This document shows, piece by piece, positions 51,330-60,766 of a stretch of 64,000 bases of DNA. A program made the position numbers and the translations under genes. This DNA comes from an uncultured Eubacteriales bacterium (GTDB taxonomy: Bacteria > Bacillota > Clostridia > Peptostreptococcales > Anaerovoracaceae). Numbering within the stretch: the first letter of the stretch is position 1; every line of letters begins with the position of its first letter. Location of the stretch: contig CADBXM010000003.1 in NCBI GenBank assembly GCA_902798745.1, positions 1 to 64,000 on the forward strand, given 5' to 3'. The notes below the pieces were generated by a model. That model was not told the origin of the DNA. It did no database searches and saw only the letters and a list, made by a program, of their open reading frames with translations.

Positions 51330-51929
51330 TCACTTGTTCCATATCGTGTTTAGCACCGGAGCTAAGCGAATAGCCAGAAGAGATGCTATTATACATAACA
51401 CGAAATCAGGTATCACGGTGCTTAAGAACCATACCGAAAGCAGTTCCGCAACTCCTATCGGAACATCATTAGCCAATACGTAATTGAACATTATAAAGTA
51501 ATAGATCAGTCCACATGCATAGTAAGCCATTTCTCCTACAAAGCAGGCAAACAGCACCTTCGGAAAGCTCTTTTCCTTATATCTTTCATTGATGAATCCG
51601 GCAATAAAGGCTGCCGCCGCAAAGCCGATCAGGAATCCGAACGTTGGGCGCATCAGATATCCAGGTCCTCCGCCATGAGCAAAGATCGGAATTCCGACAA
51701 GCCCTGTAAACAGATACACCAAAACACTTGTCAAACCCAGTTTGGAACCAAGAAGCAGCCCGGCAAGTAATGCAAATAAAAACTGCAGTGAGAAGGTGAC
51801 CTGAAAAGCACCGAGCGGGATCATGATCTTTATAAAAGCGCCTATAGCGATCAGTGCTACAAACAGTCCGCAATTAACTATGTCTTTTGTTTGAAGTTTT
51901 CTTTTCGATGTAACGTATTCTTGTGCCAT
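51330..51929 (-). CDS. bioY: BioY-family substrate-binding (S) component of an ECF transporter
   Basis: A 199-residue, six-helix membrane protein. The family pattern is VTFSLQFLFALLAGLLLGSK, YLFTGLVGIPIFAHGGGPGY and RPTFGFLIGF, which match BioY. BioY captures biotin and works with an ECF module (EcfAA'T) encoded elsewhere or, in some bacteria, alone. Its location between cbiA and sirC inside a cobalamin operon is unusual. Either biotin uptake is co-regulated with cobalamin synthesis, or this member carries a pathway-related compound; the sequence cannot decide. Confidence 0.85.
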   Translation of the reverse strand: MAQEYVTSKRKLQTKDIVNCGLFVALIAIGAFIKIMIPLGAFQVTFSLQFLFALLAGLLLGSKLGLTSVLVYLFTGLVGIPIFAHGGGPGYLMRPTFGFLIGFAAAAFIAGFINERYKEKSFPKVLFACFVGEMAYYACGLIYYFIMFNYVLANDVPIGVAELLSVWFLSTVIPDFVLCIIASLLAIRLAPVLNTIWNK

Positions 51930-51983
51930 ATAATACTCCCTTCTATATTAGCTAAAACCGTTTCCCTATCTACAAAGAAGCGA

Positions 51984-53414
51984 TCAGCTGTCATTTTTCA
52001 AATACCCTTCCATGGCCTTTCTGAACCGTGCAACCAGCTCAGGACATGAAGGATAGTAAAGATGCGGATAGCCCCAAATGTGGTCTCTGCCTGTGTGCAT
52101 GCATTCCCAGCTCCTGCCGCTGCCCGGCTTTACCGCTACTGCGCCGTTTCCGTTATTGTCGCTGTCGAAGTAGTGGAATTCATGCGCTTTTATGCTGATC
52201 CCCGACAAAAGGTTCTTCTCATCTTCTTTGCCTGTTACTGTTATATATCCGAATCTTCCGAGCCTACCTGTGTTACGGCAGCCTCCTTTTATCAATCCGG
52301 TCATGGGGTAAGTTGTTCCGTCATCAGTACTTAAACTGTCTAATAGATACATGAATCCACCGCATTCGGCGATGCTCGGCATGCCCGACTCCACCGCAGA
52401 TCTTATGGATTCTTTCATTGAAATGTTCTCTGAAAGCTGTTTTGCGTAAAGCTCCGGATATCCGCCCCTCAGCATCAAAGCGGAAACTCCTTCCGGGATG
52501 GCGCTGTCGTGTATCGGTGAGAAGTATACCGGTTCAATGCCGTGCCGCCTCAGCTCGTTCATGTTTTCTTTATAATAGAAACTGAAGGCCTCGTCCCTTG
52601 CGACAGCTATCTTAAGTATTTCTCCGGTGTATGCCGGTGCGCGATCATATCCATGAGCCAATGGTTCCGCGTTTCCCATTATCCGGTAAAGTGCCTCAAT
52701 ATCCACGTGACTTCTGATCATCTCCCTGAAAGTGGATATCTTTGACTCAAGATCGCCATACTCATCAGGCATCACTAGTCCGAGATGTCTGGTTCCGAGT
52801 GTTACGTTGCCCGAATCAGGAATGCCTCCGAGCAGCCTGCATTCAGCACCTCTTTCTCTGCTGATAGTATCAAGCATGTCTTGGGCGAGCGGACTCAGTG
52901 TCTTATAAAAATGCTCGGATATCCGGTTCAGCACTATGCCCTTGATAAGCATTTCTTTATCATCATGCAGTATGCCTTTGATGGCCGAAAGCACAGTGGA
53001 CCCCATGCCCTTTGCATTTACAAGGAGGACTATAGGTGTGCCTGTGGAGCAGGCCACGTCGTAGCACGAGCTTTCATATAGCCTGCCGGCTATGCCATCA
53101 TATATGCCCATGGCCCCTTCAAGCACTGCAGTTTTATGACCGGCAGACGCGATCATGGACCTCAGCTTTTCGCCATCCGAAAAGAATGGATCCAGATTGT
53201 CTCCTTCTATTCCGAGAACATCACGATGGAACATCGGATCGATGTAATCAGGCCCGCACTTGAATGATACGGGATCCCTGCCCTGTTCTTTCAACAAGCT
53301 CAGGAGTCCGCAAGTGAATATCGTCTTGCCGCTGCCGCTCGCCGGCGCGGCGATCATGATCCTGTCTATTTTGATTTTTCGCTTTTCGTCTGCCATATGA
53401 TCACTCAGCGCCAA
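51984..53414 (-). CDS. cbiA: Cobyrinate a,c-diamide synthase
   Basis: A 476-residue amidotransferase. The N-terminal ATP-binding domain has APASGSGKT (P-loop, about residues 23-31) and FKCGPDYIDPMFH. The C-terminal class I glutamine amidotransferase domain has MLRGGYPELYA and the nucleophile Cys in IAECGGFMYL, and a catalytic His in KAHEFHY. It amidates the a and c side chains of cobyrinic acid with glutamine and ATP. It overlaps cbiT by 14 nt. The related cobyric acid synthase (cbiP) is not in the window. Confidence 0.94.
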   Translation of the reverse strand: MALSDHMADEKRKIKIDRIMIAAPASGSGKTIFTCGLLSLLKEQGRDPVSFKCGPDYIDPMFHRDVLGIEGDNLDPFFSDGEKLRSMIASAGHKTAVLEGAMGIYDGIAGRLYESSCYDVACSTGTPIVLLVNAKGMGSTVLSAIKGILHDDKEMLIKGIVLNRISEHFYKTLSPLAQDMLDTISRERGAECRLLGGIPDSGNVTLGTRHLGLVMPDEYGDLESKISTFREMIRSHVDIEALYRIMGNAEPLAHGYDRAPAYTGEILKIAVARDEAFSFYYKENMNELRRHGIEPVYFSPIHDSAIPEGVSALMLRGGYPELYAKQLSENISMKESIRSAVESGMPSIAECGGFMYLLDSLSTDDGTTYPMTGLIKGGCRNTGRLGRFGYITVTGKEDEKNLLSGISIKAHEFHYFDSDNNGNGAVAVKPGSGRSWECMHTGRDHIWGYPHLYYPSCPELVARFRKAMEGYLKNDS

Positions 53415-53988
53415 GTGTAAAAGATGCTATCATCACCGGATTCTCTGCCGTCATCAGGTGATAATTGCCGATCTCACGGGATCGGCTTACCGAGACCTGC
53501 TCGATCTCAAGTCCGCTTATTTCGAATTCTTTTATTACTGACTGTATCTCTGCCATGGTCTCAAGGCTTACGGCGTTTATAACTACCCTTATTCCACGCT
53601 TCATGCTGTTCAGGGCGTCCAGTATATCTTTTAGATTGCCCGAGCTTCCGCCAATAAAAGCGCAGTCAGGAGCTTCGAGCCCGTCAAAAGCAGCTGGGGC
53701 CTTGCCTTCTATGACTCTGATATTTTTCAGCATGAATTTATCCGCATTCCGCGATATCAGCTCACATGCCTCATGCTTCATCTCGATCGCGTAAACCTTA
53801 AGACTGTCGCTCTGAAGAGCAATTTCGCATGCGATCGAACCGGTGCCGCTTCCAATGTCATAAACGACATCACCTTCACTTAGCCCCAGTTTCAAAACAC
53901 TGAGATGTCTCACCGAAGCCTTTGTCATCGGCACTTTATCTCTTATGAATTCATCATCATCCAGAATTGGAACAAGTCTTTTTTTCAT
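53401..53988 (-). CDS. cbiT: Cobalt-precorrin-6B C15-methyltransferase (decarboxylating)
   Basis: A 195-residue class I SAM methyltransferase starting with IRDKVPMTKASVRHLSVLKL, then SAM motif VVYDIGSGTGSIACEIA and FIGGSSGNLKDIL, all CbiT hallmarks. It methylates C15 and removes the acetate carboxyl of the C12 side chain. In many organisms it is fused to CbiE; here it is a separate protein, with CbiE fused to CbiJ in the adjacent gene. It overlaps that gene by 4 nt. Confidence 0.93.
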   Translation of the reverse strand: MKKRLVPILDDDEFIRDKVPMTKASVRHLSVLKLGLSEGDVVYDIGSGTGSIACEIALQSDSLKVYAIEMKHEACELISRNADKFMLKNIRVIEGKAPAAFDGLEAPDCAFIGGSSGNLKDILDALNSMKRGIRVVINAVSLETMAEIQSVIKEFEISGLEIEQVSVSRSREIGNYHLMTAENPVMIASFTLGAE

Positions 53989-55397
53989 TTGATCTCTCCG
54001 TTTATGATCAAGGCCGTATAAAGTCCCGGCTCTGTGATCTCAGTGCAAGCTTTGGCGTCAGCGTCGAGTATCTGTTCCTCTTCATATGACAGGTCCTTGC
54101 CAAGCACTACTCTGCAGTTTCCGAGTCCCGCCAAGATCATCTCCCTGCCGAGTTTTACCGCATCTTCCGGGCCTGACATGATAACAACAGTCGTTTCATT
54201 GTGCTTTATCTCTGTGATTATATTCCCCAGATTCTGTTCATCAGACGATCTTCCATGCATGCTGTACAGCACGGCGCCTGAATATGAAACCCCGGCCGCT
54301 CCGGCAAGATATGAAAATGAAGATATGCCCGGATGTATCCTTATCTCGTATTCATACCCGTTCTCCCTGAGCCATTCCTCAAGAGCAGGCTTCATCTTGG
54401 CTGCTCCGCTGTAAAACCCTGTATCACCCGAGAACAGGATCGCCATGCGCTCAGGGCAGTCTCTCTCGATAAGAGGGATTATGTCCTTTGCGAGAAACTT
54501 CGGATATTTCCTCTTCTCTGCGTATGGTCTTATCATACGGTCAGCGCCACATATTATTCCTGCTTTTCGGATCGCATCCCGGGCCTCTTCGGACATCAGG
54601 GTATTCCTGCCTGGGCCAATGCCCACAAGATCGATGCGGATCTTAGGTGCAAGCCCGAAATACTTCTTCAGGGCTTCCTGAACGTTTATACCGCTTTCAA
54701 CCGATGGCCTCCCTATCAGATATACAGGGATCCCGGTCTCGATCGCGGCCTCTATCTTTTCTTCAAAGCCTCCGGTCCTACCGCTTGCCTTGGTCACCAT
54801 CAGCCTGATATCAAACTGCCTTATGACAGCGATATCCATCTCCTTGCTGAACGGGCCCTGCATGGCGATCACCTGTCTGCCGGCTATGCCCGCCTCACTG
54901 CAAAGTCTGATGCTCTCTTCGGATGGCAGGACTCTCACGAAAAGTCTGTCTCTAACTCCTGGGTCAGAGGCGTAGATGTGAAGTTCTTTACTGCCTGTAG
55001 TCAGAAGTATGTTTCCTTCTGTCTCCTTCAGAGCCGCCGCACAGTCCGCAGCGGACTCAAACGGTATTATCGCCTCACTTCCATTTGTATCAGCACTGCC
55101 CCTGAGCACCCTCACATATTCCCTGCCTGCAGCCAAACATGCCCTGCGGATATTCTCCGATACAACAGCTGCATATGGATGCGTGGCATCGAAAACGATC
55201 TCTGCCTCATCCGCGATAAGCTTTTCCATCTCCGGCTCTGTCAGGCGTCCCATCCTTACATCTGCATAAGGACTGTCCTGCATGACGAGTTCCCCGTAAG
55301 TGGTGGCAACGCAAACTATGTGCTCTACGCCTGCCCCAGAGAGCCTTTCCGAAATATGCCTTCCTTCTGTTGTGCCCGAGAATATCAGTGGTCTCAA
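53985..55397 (-). CDS. cbiJE: CbiJ-CbiE fusion: precorrin-6A reductase and cobalt-precorrin-7 C5-methyltransferase
   Basis: A 470-residue bifunctional protein. Residues about 1-250 are a CbiJ/CobK reductase: FSGTTEGRHISERL at the start, VFDATHPYA, LLTTGSKELHIY and MQGPFSKEMD. Residues about 255-470 are a CbiE methylase: IDLVGIGPGRNTLMSEEA, LFSGDTGFYSGA and HPGISSFSYLAG. The two enzymes act at different steps (C18/C19 reduction and C5 methylation), so this pairing differs from the better-known CbiET fusion. It overlaps cbiH by 4 nt and cbiT by 4 nt. No frameshift or internal stop separates the halves. Confidence 0.92.
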   Translation of the reverse strand: MRPLIFSGTTEGRHISERLSGAGVEHIVCVATTYGELVMQDSPYADVRMGRLTEPEMEKLIADEAEIVFDATHPYAAVVSENIRRACLAAGREYVRVLRGSADTNGSEAIIPFESAADCAAALKETEGNILLTTGSKELHIYASDPGVRDRLFVRVLPSEESIRLCSEAGIAGRQVIAMQGPFSKEMDIAVIRQFDIRLMVTKASGRTGGFEEKIEAAIETGIPVYLIGRPSVESGINVQEALKKYFGLAPKIRIDLVGIGPGRNTLMSEEARDAIRKAGIICGADRMIRPYAEKRKYPKFLAKDIIPLIERDCPERMAILFSGDTGFYSGAAKMKPALEEWLRENGYEYEIRIHPGISSFSYLAGAAGVSYSGAVLYSMHGRSSDEQNLGNIITEIKHNETTVVIMSGPEDAVKLGREMILAGLGNCRVVLGKDLSYEEEQILDADAKACTEITEPGLYTALIINGEIK

Positions 55398-56134
55398 AGT
55401 CTGTAACCTCTTGGAGTAATTAGTCTTCCGTCAATGACGCGGCTCCTTGAATTGCCGATAAACACCGTCGTGAACATGTCGACCTCGATGTCTCTCAGCT
55501 CGGCGAGTGTGCATGTAAAGTATTCCTCACCGTCACGCCCTATGCTTCTTACATAACCGCAGGCTCTTCCCGGCTCGACGGTTTCAAGCAAAATGTCACA
55601 TGCCTTTTGTAAATAGTCATGGCGCTTTCGGCTCGATGGGTTATAAATCGCGATTGCAAAGTCACCTTCCGCCGCGGCTCTTAGCCTCTTTTCGATAAGT
55701 TCCCACGGAGTCAGAAGATCCGACAGGCTAATGACGCAGAAGTCGTGATTTAAAGGCGCGCCGAGCACGGCCGCACCGCTCGATGCAGCTGTTATGCCGG
55801 GAATGACCTCAATATCTATATCTTCATCAGCAAATTCAGGCTCTTCGCCTATCTCAAACATCAGAGATGCCATGCCATAGATGCCCGCGTCTCCGCTGCA
55901 GATCATCACGACGTTCTTGTCCTTCACTGCCTCTCTGAATGCCATCCTGCAGCGCTCTGCTTCCTGTTTCATTGGTGTGGACAGCTTTGTCTTATCCCGG
56001 AATCGTTCCCCTAGCAGATCAAGATAGACCGTATATCCGACTATCACATCAGCTGCATCAAGTGCGTCAAGCGCCTGATTTGTCATCATCGATTCCCTGC
56101 CCGGACCCATTCCGGCTACTGTGATCTTCTTCAT
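55394..56134 (-). CDS. cbiH: Cobalt-precorrin-3 C17-methyltransferase (ring contraction)
   Basis: A 246-residue tetrapyrrole methylase. It has VAGMGPGRESMMTNQA, the CSGDAGIYGMASLM loop, PGITAASSGAAVLGAPLNHDF, and the CbiH/CobJ motifs LSDLLTPWE and YNPSSRKR. It methylates C17 and contracts the ring, the key step from porphyrin-like to corrin skeleton. It follows cbiG by 15 nt. Confidence 0.94.
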   Translation of the reverse strand: MKKITVAGMGPGRESMMTNQALDALDAADVIVGYTVYLDLLGERFRDKTKLSTPMKQEAERCRMAFREAVKDKNVVMICSGDAGIYGMASLMFEIGEEPEFADEDIDIEVIPGITAASSGAAVLGAPLNHDFCVISLSDLLTPWELIEKRLRAAAEGDFAIAIYNPSSRKRHDYLQKACDILLETVEPGRACGYVRSIGRDGEEYFTCTLAELRDIEVDMFTTVFIGNSRSRVIDGRLITPRGYRL

Positions 56135-56149
56135 GTTTTTTTATGATCC

Positions 56150-57118
56150 TTATTTTGCTCTTTGTGCAACAGCTACTGTGATACCGTCTTTCGCAGTCTT
56201 TCTGACTACGAGATTCGCACCGGGGCCGGCCGCGAGCACTGAAGCCCGCTCGCACACATTATCTACGCCCACATGCTCGAGAACGGTCTGAGATGATTCG
56301 AAGTTCCCTTCCGCCTTCGCCAGAACTTCAGCGTCAAAAGTGACTAGCGGCATCCGCCATGCCTGCGAGAGTGTTTTCAACCCGGCTTCATCCTTCTTTA
56401 TATCGATCGTAGCGATGCATCCCGCGTCCTTCGGGTCTATGCCCGCATCAGCGAGTACAGCGGATACAAAGTCTCTTATATCTTCAAACGCTTTGCCCCT
56501 GCGGCATCCAATTCCGATCGCGTATTTCTTTGGACAGAGCACTATGGACGCGCTGTCTTTCAGCGATCCTGTTACCTGAGCCGTGTCATCGTCACTCACG
56601 AGAACGTCTACACGATCTCTCGGCGGATAGTCCTTGATGCATATCGTGACAGGCTTCCCTTCTAATGACGATGATGCCACTCTGGCGATGCCTTCGCGGT
56701 TCGCTATGGTCAGTCCATGCTCTTTTGCGAATAGATCTGCCGAAAAAGCTTCACTTATGTCTGTCGCAGTCGTTATCACGGGCACAGCGCCTATCGCTCC
56801 GAAGATGTCCCGTGCCAGTTCATTCGCTCCGCCGACGTGTCCCGAGAGAAGCGGGATGACAAATCTCCCGAGCTCATCGATGACTATCACCGGAGGATCG
56901 GTCAGCTTGTCTTTGACAAGTGGCGCGATGGATCTGACCGCGATCCCGGTCGCTCCTATAAAAACCAGTGCGGCTTTTTCATCAAAAGCGCTTTTGCATA
57001 CATCCGCAGCCGAAGTATGGCGGGGATGTACGACAGCCTCGTGCCCGCTCAGTGCCGGCCCAAGGCGCTCCGCCAATTCATATCCTTTGTTTGTAAATGA
57101 GAGAATATGTATTTTCAT
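56150..57118 (-). CDS. cbiG: Cobalt-precorrin-5A hydrolase
   Basis: A 322-residue CbiG. The N-terminal region has FIGATGIAVRSIAPLVKDK and PLLSGHVGGANELA, both strongly conserved in CbiG. The C-terminal part has AIGIGCRRGKAFEDI, TIDIKKDEAGL and NVCERASVLAAGPGA. It opens the delta-lactone and releases the C20 fragment as acetaldehyde. It lies between cbiF and cbiH, the usual order in anaerobic pathways. Confidence 0.94.
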   Translation of the reverse strand: MKIHILSFTNKGYELAERLGPALSGHEAVVHPRHTSAADVCKSAFDEKAALVFIGATGIAVRSIAPLVKDKLTDPPVIVIDELGRFVIPLLSGHVGGANELARDIFGAIGAVPVITTATDISEAFSADLFAKEHGLTIANREGIARVASSSLEGKPVTICIKDYPPRDRVDVLVSDDDTAQVTGSLKDSASIVLCPKKYAIGIGCRRGKAFEDIRDFVSAVLADAGIDPKDAGCIATIDIKKDEAGLKTLSQAWRMPLVTFDAEVLAKAEGNFESSQTVLEHVGVDNVCERASVLAAGPGANLVVRKTAKDGITVAVAQRAK

Positions 57119-57126
57119 AGTTGGTA

Positions 57127-57897
57127 CTACTCAGAACCCTCACGAAATTCCGTGGTGAAGGTCTTGTCATAAAGCCTGGATTTCTCGTATCCGTGCTTTC
57201 CGATGACATCGCCTACGAGAATTAGCGCGGTCTTTGTTATGCCATGCTCGGCAGCGGTCTTCGCAAGCTCATTTATGGTGCAATAGTAAAACTCTTCTTC
57301 AGGCCATGTTGCCTTGTAAATGATGGCAGCAGGAGTGTCTCCACTGTAGCCGCCTGCAACAAGTCTTCTGCTGAGTTCTTCCAGCATCCCGGTGCTGAGA
57401 TATATCGCCATCGTCGCGTTATGCGCCGCCCAGCTTTCTATGCTTTCCTTTTCGGGCACAGCAGTCCTTCCTGCCATTCTCGTTATGACAAGGGACTGCG
57501 ACAGGCCAGGCAGAGTATACTCGATGTCCATTGAAGCGGCGGCGCCAAATGCCGCGGAGACTCCGGGGCATGACTCGTATGTTATGCCAAGCTCATCAAG
57601 CGCGTCCATCTGCTCGCGGACTGCGCCATATAGGCTTGGATCACCGGTGTGCAGCCTGCAGACTGTTTTGCCTTCGGCCGCTGCTTTTTTCATCACATCA
57701 AGCACCTCTTCGAGTGTCATATATGCGCTGTTATGCACTTCCGCGCCATCTTTAGCGTATCCGAGCAGCTCGGGGTTCACGAGTGAACCAGCGTAGATCA
57801 CAACATCTGACTCCGAGATAAGCCTCATGCCCCTCAGCGTGATCAGATCAGCCGCGCCCGGGCCTGCACCGACAAAATATACCTGCTTCTTATCCAT
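57127..57897 (-). CDS. cbiF: Cobalt-precorrin-4 C11-methyltransferase
   Basis: A 256-residue tetrapyrrole methylase with VYFVGAGPGAADLITLRG, VIYAGSLVNPELL, RLHTGDPSLYGAVREQM and CPGVSAAFGAAASM, the CbiF/CobM signatures. It methylates C11 of the contracted ring. The gene is 8 nt from cbiG. Confidence 0.95.
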   Translation of the reverse strand: MDKKQVYFVGAGPGAADLITLRGMRLISESDVVIYAGSLVNPELLGYAKDGAEVHNSAYMTLEEVLDVMKKAAAEGKTVCRLHTGDPSLYGAVREQMDALDELGITYESCPGVSAAFGAAASMDIEYTLPGLSQSLVITRMAGRTAVPEKESIESWAAHNATMAIYLSTGMLEELSRRLVAGGYSGDTPAAIIYKATWPEEEFYYCTINELAKTAAEHGITKTALILVGDVIGKHGYEKSRLYDKTFTTEFREGSE

Positions 57898-57913
57898 TAC
57901 GGATCTCCTTTTA

Positions 57914-59071
57914 TTACTGATCGTTCCAGATCTCTCTGTTTCGTTCTATCATGTCTCGGGCTCCGGCGCTCGCGGCGATGAGTCCGTTCTCCTTTGTGTA
58001 CATGATGCACTCTATTGCAAGGCTTCCTCCGGCTCTCCTGTTCAGATTTGCCAGTATGGAATCCATGAGTCTCTTCGCTGTTCTGTCCATCAGTCCCGGA
58101 TCATGCTTTTCGGAAGACTCTCTCAGCCCTCTGAACGCTTCTTCGGTAGTCAGGGAATCGAGTATCCCGAGTATGGTCTTTGTATCAGCGCCTTCTCTCG
58201 CGGCTGCCGCAGAGATGATCTCCATCCTGCTGTCGGATTCTCTTGAATGAGTATTCATTATGCCACCGGCGACTTTTACGAGCTTGCCGGCGTGCCCAGT
58301 CAGCAGCATGCCTTCATAACCGAGATCCTTTACCATATCTACCGTAAGCCCGATGAAGTTGCTGCACTTGACACTCATATCGAGATCCATGCCGTATGAT
58401 TCTTTCATGAAATCGAGGCCATAGTTGCCCGGGGAAACAAACGCGATGCTGTTTCCCTCCGCCTTTTTCTGGCTGAGCTCGACTCTTATCGTATCGAGCA
58501 GAGCCTTTTCGCTCATGGGCTCCACCACTCCGGATGTTCCTATTATTGATATGCCGCCTTCTATCCCGAGTCTTGGGTTGAAGGTATGCGATGCGATCTC
58601 TTCACCACCCGGTACGGAAATGATCACCTTAAGGCTTCCTTCATAGCCGCATTCTTCAGCGGCATCTTCTACCTCATTTTTTATCATTGCGCGCGGCACG
58701 GAATTGATCGCTGCTGCGCCAACAGGCTGGTCGAGACCGGGTCTCGTTACTCGTCCGACACCATCACCGCCATCAATAATTACTCGTTCGGTTGAGCCTG
58801 ACGTGCTGCCTTCTGTCAGACTTACATCGGCATAGATCAGCGCGCCTGTCGTTACATCGGGGTCGTCTCCTCCGTCTTTCCTGACCGCGCAGCTGACATG
58901 GCTCTTGCCCCTATGTATATCAATTATCTTCGCATCAAAAGAACTCCCTTTGGGCGTGATGATAGTTATATCCTCTTTTATCTCCCCTGAAAGCAGCATG
59001 TATGCCGCAGCCTTTGCCGCTGCAGCAGCGCAGCTTCCGGTGGTGAATCCGCTCCTGAGTTCAGATGCCAT
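57914..59071 (-). CDS. cbiD: Cobalt-precorrin-5B C1-methyltransferase
   Basis: A 385-residue CbiD. I start at the ATG at 59069-59071 because AGGAG precedes it; a longer frame to 59107 would run into cbiC. Signatures are RSGFTTGSCAAAAAKAA, GGDDPDVTTG, GVGRVTRPGLDQPVG, PGGEEIASHTFNPRLGI, GGISIIGTSG and LLTGHAGKLVKVAGG. It methylates C1 in the early-cobalt pathway and has no counterpart of the same family in the aerobic route, which supports an anaerobic pathway. Confidence 0.95.
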   Translation of the reverse strand: MASELRSGFTTGSCAAAAAKAAAYMLLSGEIKEDITIITPKGSSFDAKIIDIHRGKSHVSCAVRKDGGDDPDVTTGALIYADVSLTEGSTSGSTERVIIDGGDGVGRVTRPGLDQPVGAAAINSVPRAMIKNEVEDAAEECGYEGSLKVIISVPGGEEIASHTFNPRLGIEGGISIIGTSGVVEPMSEKALLDTIRVELSQKKAEGNSIAFVSPGNYGLDFMKESYGMDLDMSVKCSNFIGLTVDMVKDLGYEGMLLTGHAGKLVKVAGGIMNTHSRESDSRMEIISAAAAREGADTKTILGILDSLTTEEAFRGLRESSEKHDPGLMDRTAKRLMDSILANLNRRAGGSLAIECIMYTKENGLIAASAGARDMIERNREIWNDQ

Positions 59072-59084
59072 CGTCTCTCCTGTT

Positions 59085-59720
59085 TCACATATTGTAAAGC
59101 AGCGCATTGACTATTGCTGCCGCGACATTGCTTCCGCCCTTGCGTCCGCGGTTTACTATGTGCGGTATTTCTGTATCGAGTATGAGCTCCTTTGACTCCG
59201 TAACATTCACAAAGCCGACCGGCACACCTATGATGAAGTCAGGTGTATATATGCCGCGGTCGTAAAGCTCTCTAAGTGTGATCAGTGCCGTAGGTGCGTT
59301 TCCTATCGCGAATATGGTCTTTTTACCCGATGCCTTCGCGTCTTCCGCTGCATGTTCCATGCTGACTGACGCTCTGGTGATCTCTCTTTTCTTTGCCTCT
59401 TCAGCAACATCGCTGTCTGCCATATAGCACCGCGCGCTGCCTCCAAATGACGCAAGCTTCTTTTTATTTATACCGGTAAGCGCCATGTTCGTGTCTGTGA
59501 CGATATCCGCTCCTGCTCTGATAAGATCCTTTGCGATACGCACTGCGTCATCTGAGAATACGAGTGTATGAGCGTAATCGAAATCGGCAGAGGTGTGTAT
59601 GGCCCTGCGAATTATGAGATCTTTTTCATCGTCAAGAACTATCCCTCTTTCGGAAAGTTCTGCCGCTATTATTTCGAAGCTTCGGGCCTCAATGTCGCCC
59701 GGTCTAACATGCTCTGTCAT
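59085..59720 (-). CDS. cbiC: Cobalt-precorrin-8 methylmutase
   Basis: A 211-residue methylmutase. The N-terminal EARSFEIIAAEL, catalytic His42 in RAIHTSADFDYA, DTNMALTGI, FAIGNAPTAL and IIGVPVGFVNVTESKE are CbiC hallmarks. It moves the methyl group from C11 to C12 to give cobyrinic acid. It overlaps cobD by 4 nt. Confidence 0.95.
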   Translation of the reverse strand: MTEHVRPGDIEARSFEIIAAELSERGIVLDDEKDLIIRRAIHTSADFDYAHTLVFSDDAVRIAKDLIRAGADIVTDTNMALTGINKKKLASFGGSARCYMADSDVAEEAKKREITRASVSMEHAAEDAKASGKKTIFAIGNAPTALITLRELYDRGIYTPDFIIGVPVGFVNVTESKELILDTEIPHIVNRGRKGGSNVAAAIVNALLYNM

Positions 59721-60766
59721 ATGACTTCTCCGATCGCTTCTATAAGCTTTTCATTATCATCGTGAGTTCGAATCGCGAACCTGAAATAGCTGCCGTCCAA
59801 TCCGCTGAAATTATCACAGCGCCTTATGAGTATGCCTCTTTCAAGGAGCTTTTCATAAAGCCCTTCACGGCTCCTTATCAGCAGGTAAGATGTATCACTC
59901 GGATAGACTTTTATTCCCATCCCCGTCAGCTTTTCAGTCAGATATGAGCGCTCCTCTTCGATCAGTTTCAGCGAATCGCTCATGTACTCAGACCGCGCCT
60001 GAGCAAACTTGGCAGCCGTGATCCCTGCTCTCTGTGCCACGACAGATATATTCCATTCAGGAAGCTGCCCGCGGATCTTATCTGTAACAGCTTTTTCTCT
60101 GCATACTATGTACCCGAGCCTAAGCCCCGGTATGGCCAGTGTTTTGGTGAACGCTCTAAGATATACGGTTTCATCTCCGGTCTCAGGAGCTTTTGTTCCA
60201 CTCGCTGTAAGCGGCTTGAAACATTCGTCCATAACCAGGCATATGCCCTTTACTTTGCATGCCTCTTTGATCCTGTTCAGGAGCCCGCGGTCTATGAGTC
60301 TACCGCTTGGATTATTGGGATCACCGAGGAATATGATATCGAGATCATCAGTGATCTCTTCCAGTACCGCTTCATCAATTACAAAGCCTTCTGGCTCTTT
60401 TAAATCGTGTTCCCTGATCTCAGCGCCGACAGCTTCGAGAGCATATCTGTAACCTGCATAGCATGGAGTCGTAATTAGCGCCTTTGCGGGTCTGAACGCA
60501 TGGACTGTTGCCATGATCAGTTCGGAAGCTCCGTTGCCGCATATGATGTCATCCGCATCCACTCCTTCCATAGATGCGATTGCTTCCCTCAGGCCCTGCT
60601 GCATATGATCGGGATAATTTGTGAGCTCGGAAAGTGCCCTGACGCATTCGTCCATCACCGGGCCCGGTATCCCCATAGGATTCAGGTTTACCGAGAAATC
60701 GAGGCTGACATTATTTCTGTATATATCGCCGCCGTGAGCAGGCTCTGTTCTGTTTTTCTGTTCCAT
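59717..60766 (-). CDS. cobD: Threonine-phosphate decarboxylase-like PLP enzyme
   Basis: A fold-type I aminotransferase-like protein of about 349 residues, with HGGDIY, DFSVNLNPMG, CGNGASELI, LGDPNNPSGRLID, a PLP lysine in FTKTLAIPGLRLGY and an FRFAIRT end. This matches CobD of Salmonella type, which makes (R)-1-amino-2-propanol phosphate for the nucleotide loop. Histidinol-phosphate aminotransferases look similar; operon position next to cbiB favours CobD. I start at the ATG that overlaps the cbiB stop (TAATG, 60764-60768); an in-frame ATG at 60778 is an alternative with no better ribosome site. Confidence 0.88.
   Translation of the reverse strand: MEQKNRTEPAHGGDIYRNNVSLDFSVNLNPMGIPGPVMDECVRALSELTNYPDHMQQGLREAIASMEGVDADDIICGNGASELIMATVHAFRPAKALITTPCYAGYRYALEAVGAEIREHDLKEPEGFVIDEAVLEEITDDLDIIFLGDPNNPSGRLIDRGLLNRIKEACKVKGICLVMDECFKPLTASGTKAPETGDETVYLRAFTKTLAIPGLRLGYIVCREKAVTDKIRGQLPEWNISVVAQRAGITAAKFAQARSEYMSDSLKLIEEERSYLTEKLTGMGIKVYPSDTSYLLIRSREGLYEKLLERGILIRRCDNFSGLDGSYFRFAIRTHDDNEKLIEAIGEVI

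Noticed and set aside
54333..55406. Long plus-strand open frame (357 codons) opposite the CbiJ-CbiE gene
   Set aside because: The minus strand encodes a clearly conserved bifunctional enzyme over the same DNA. The plus-strand translation is Cys/His/Tyr-rich, has no recognisable motif and is a shadow of codon bias.
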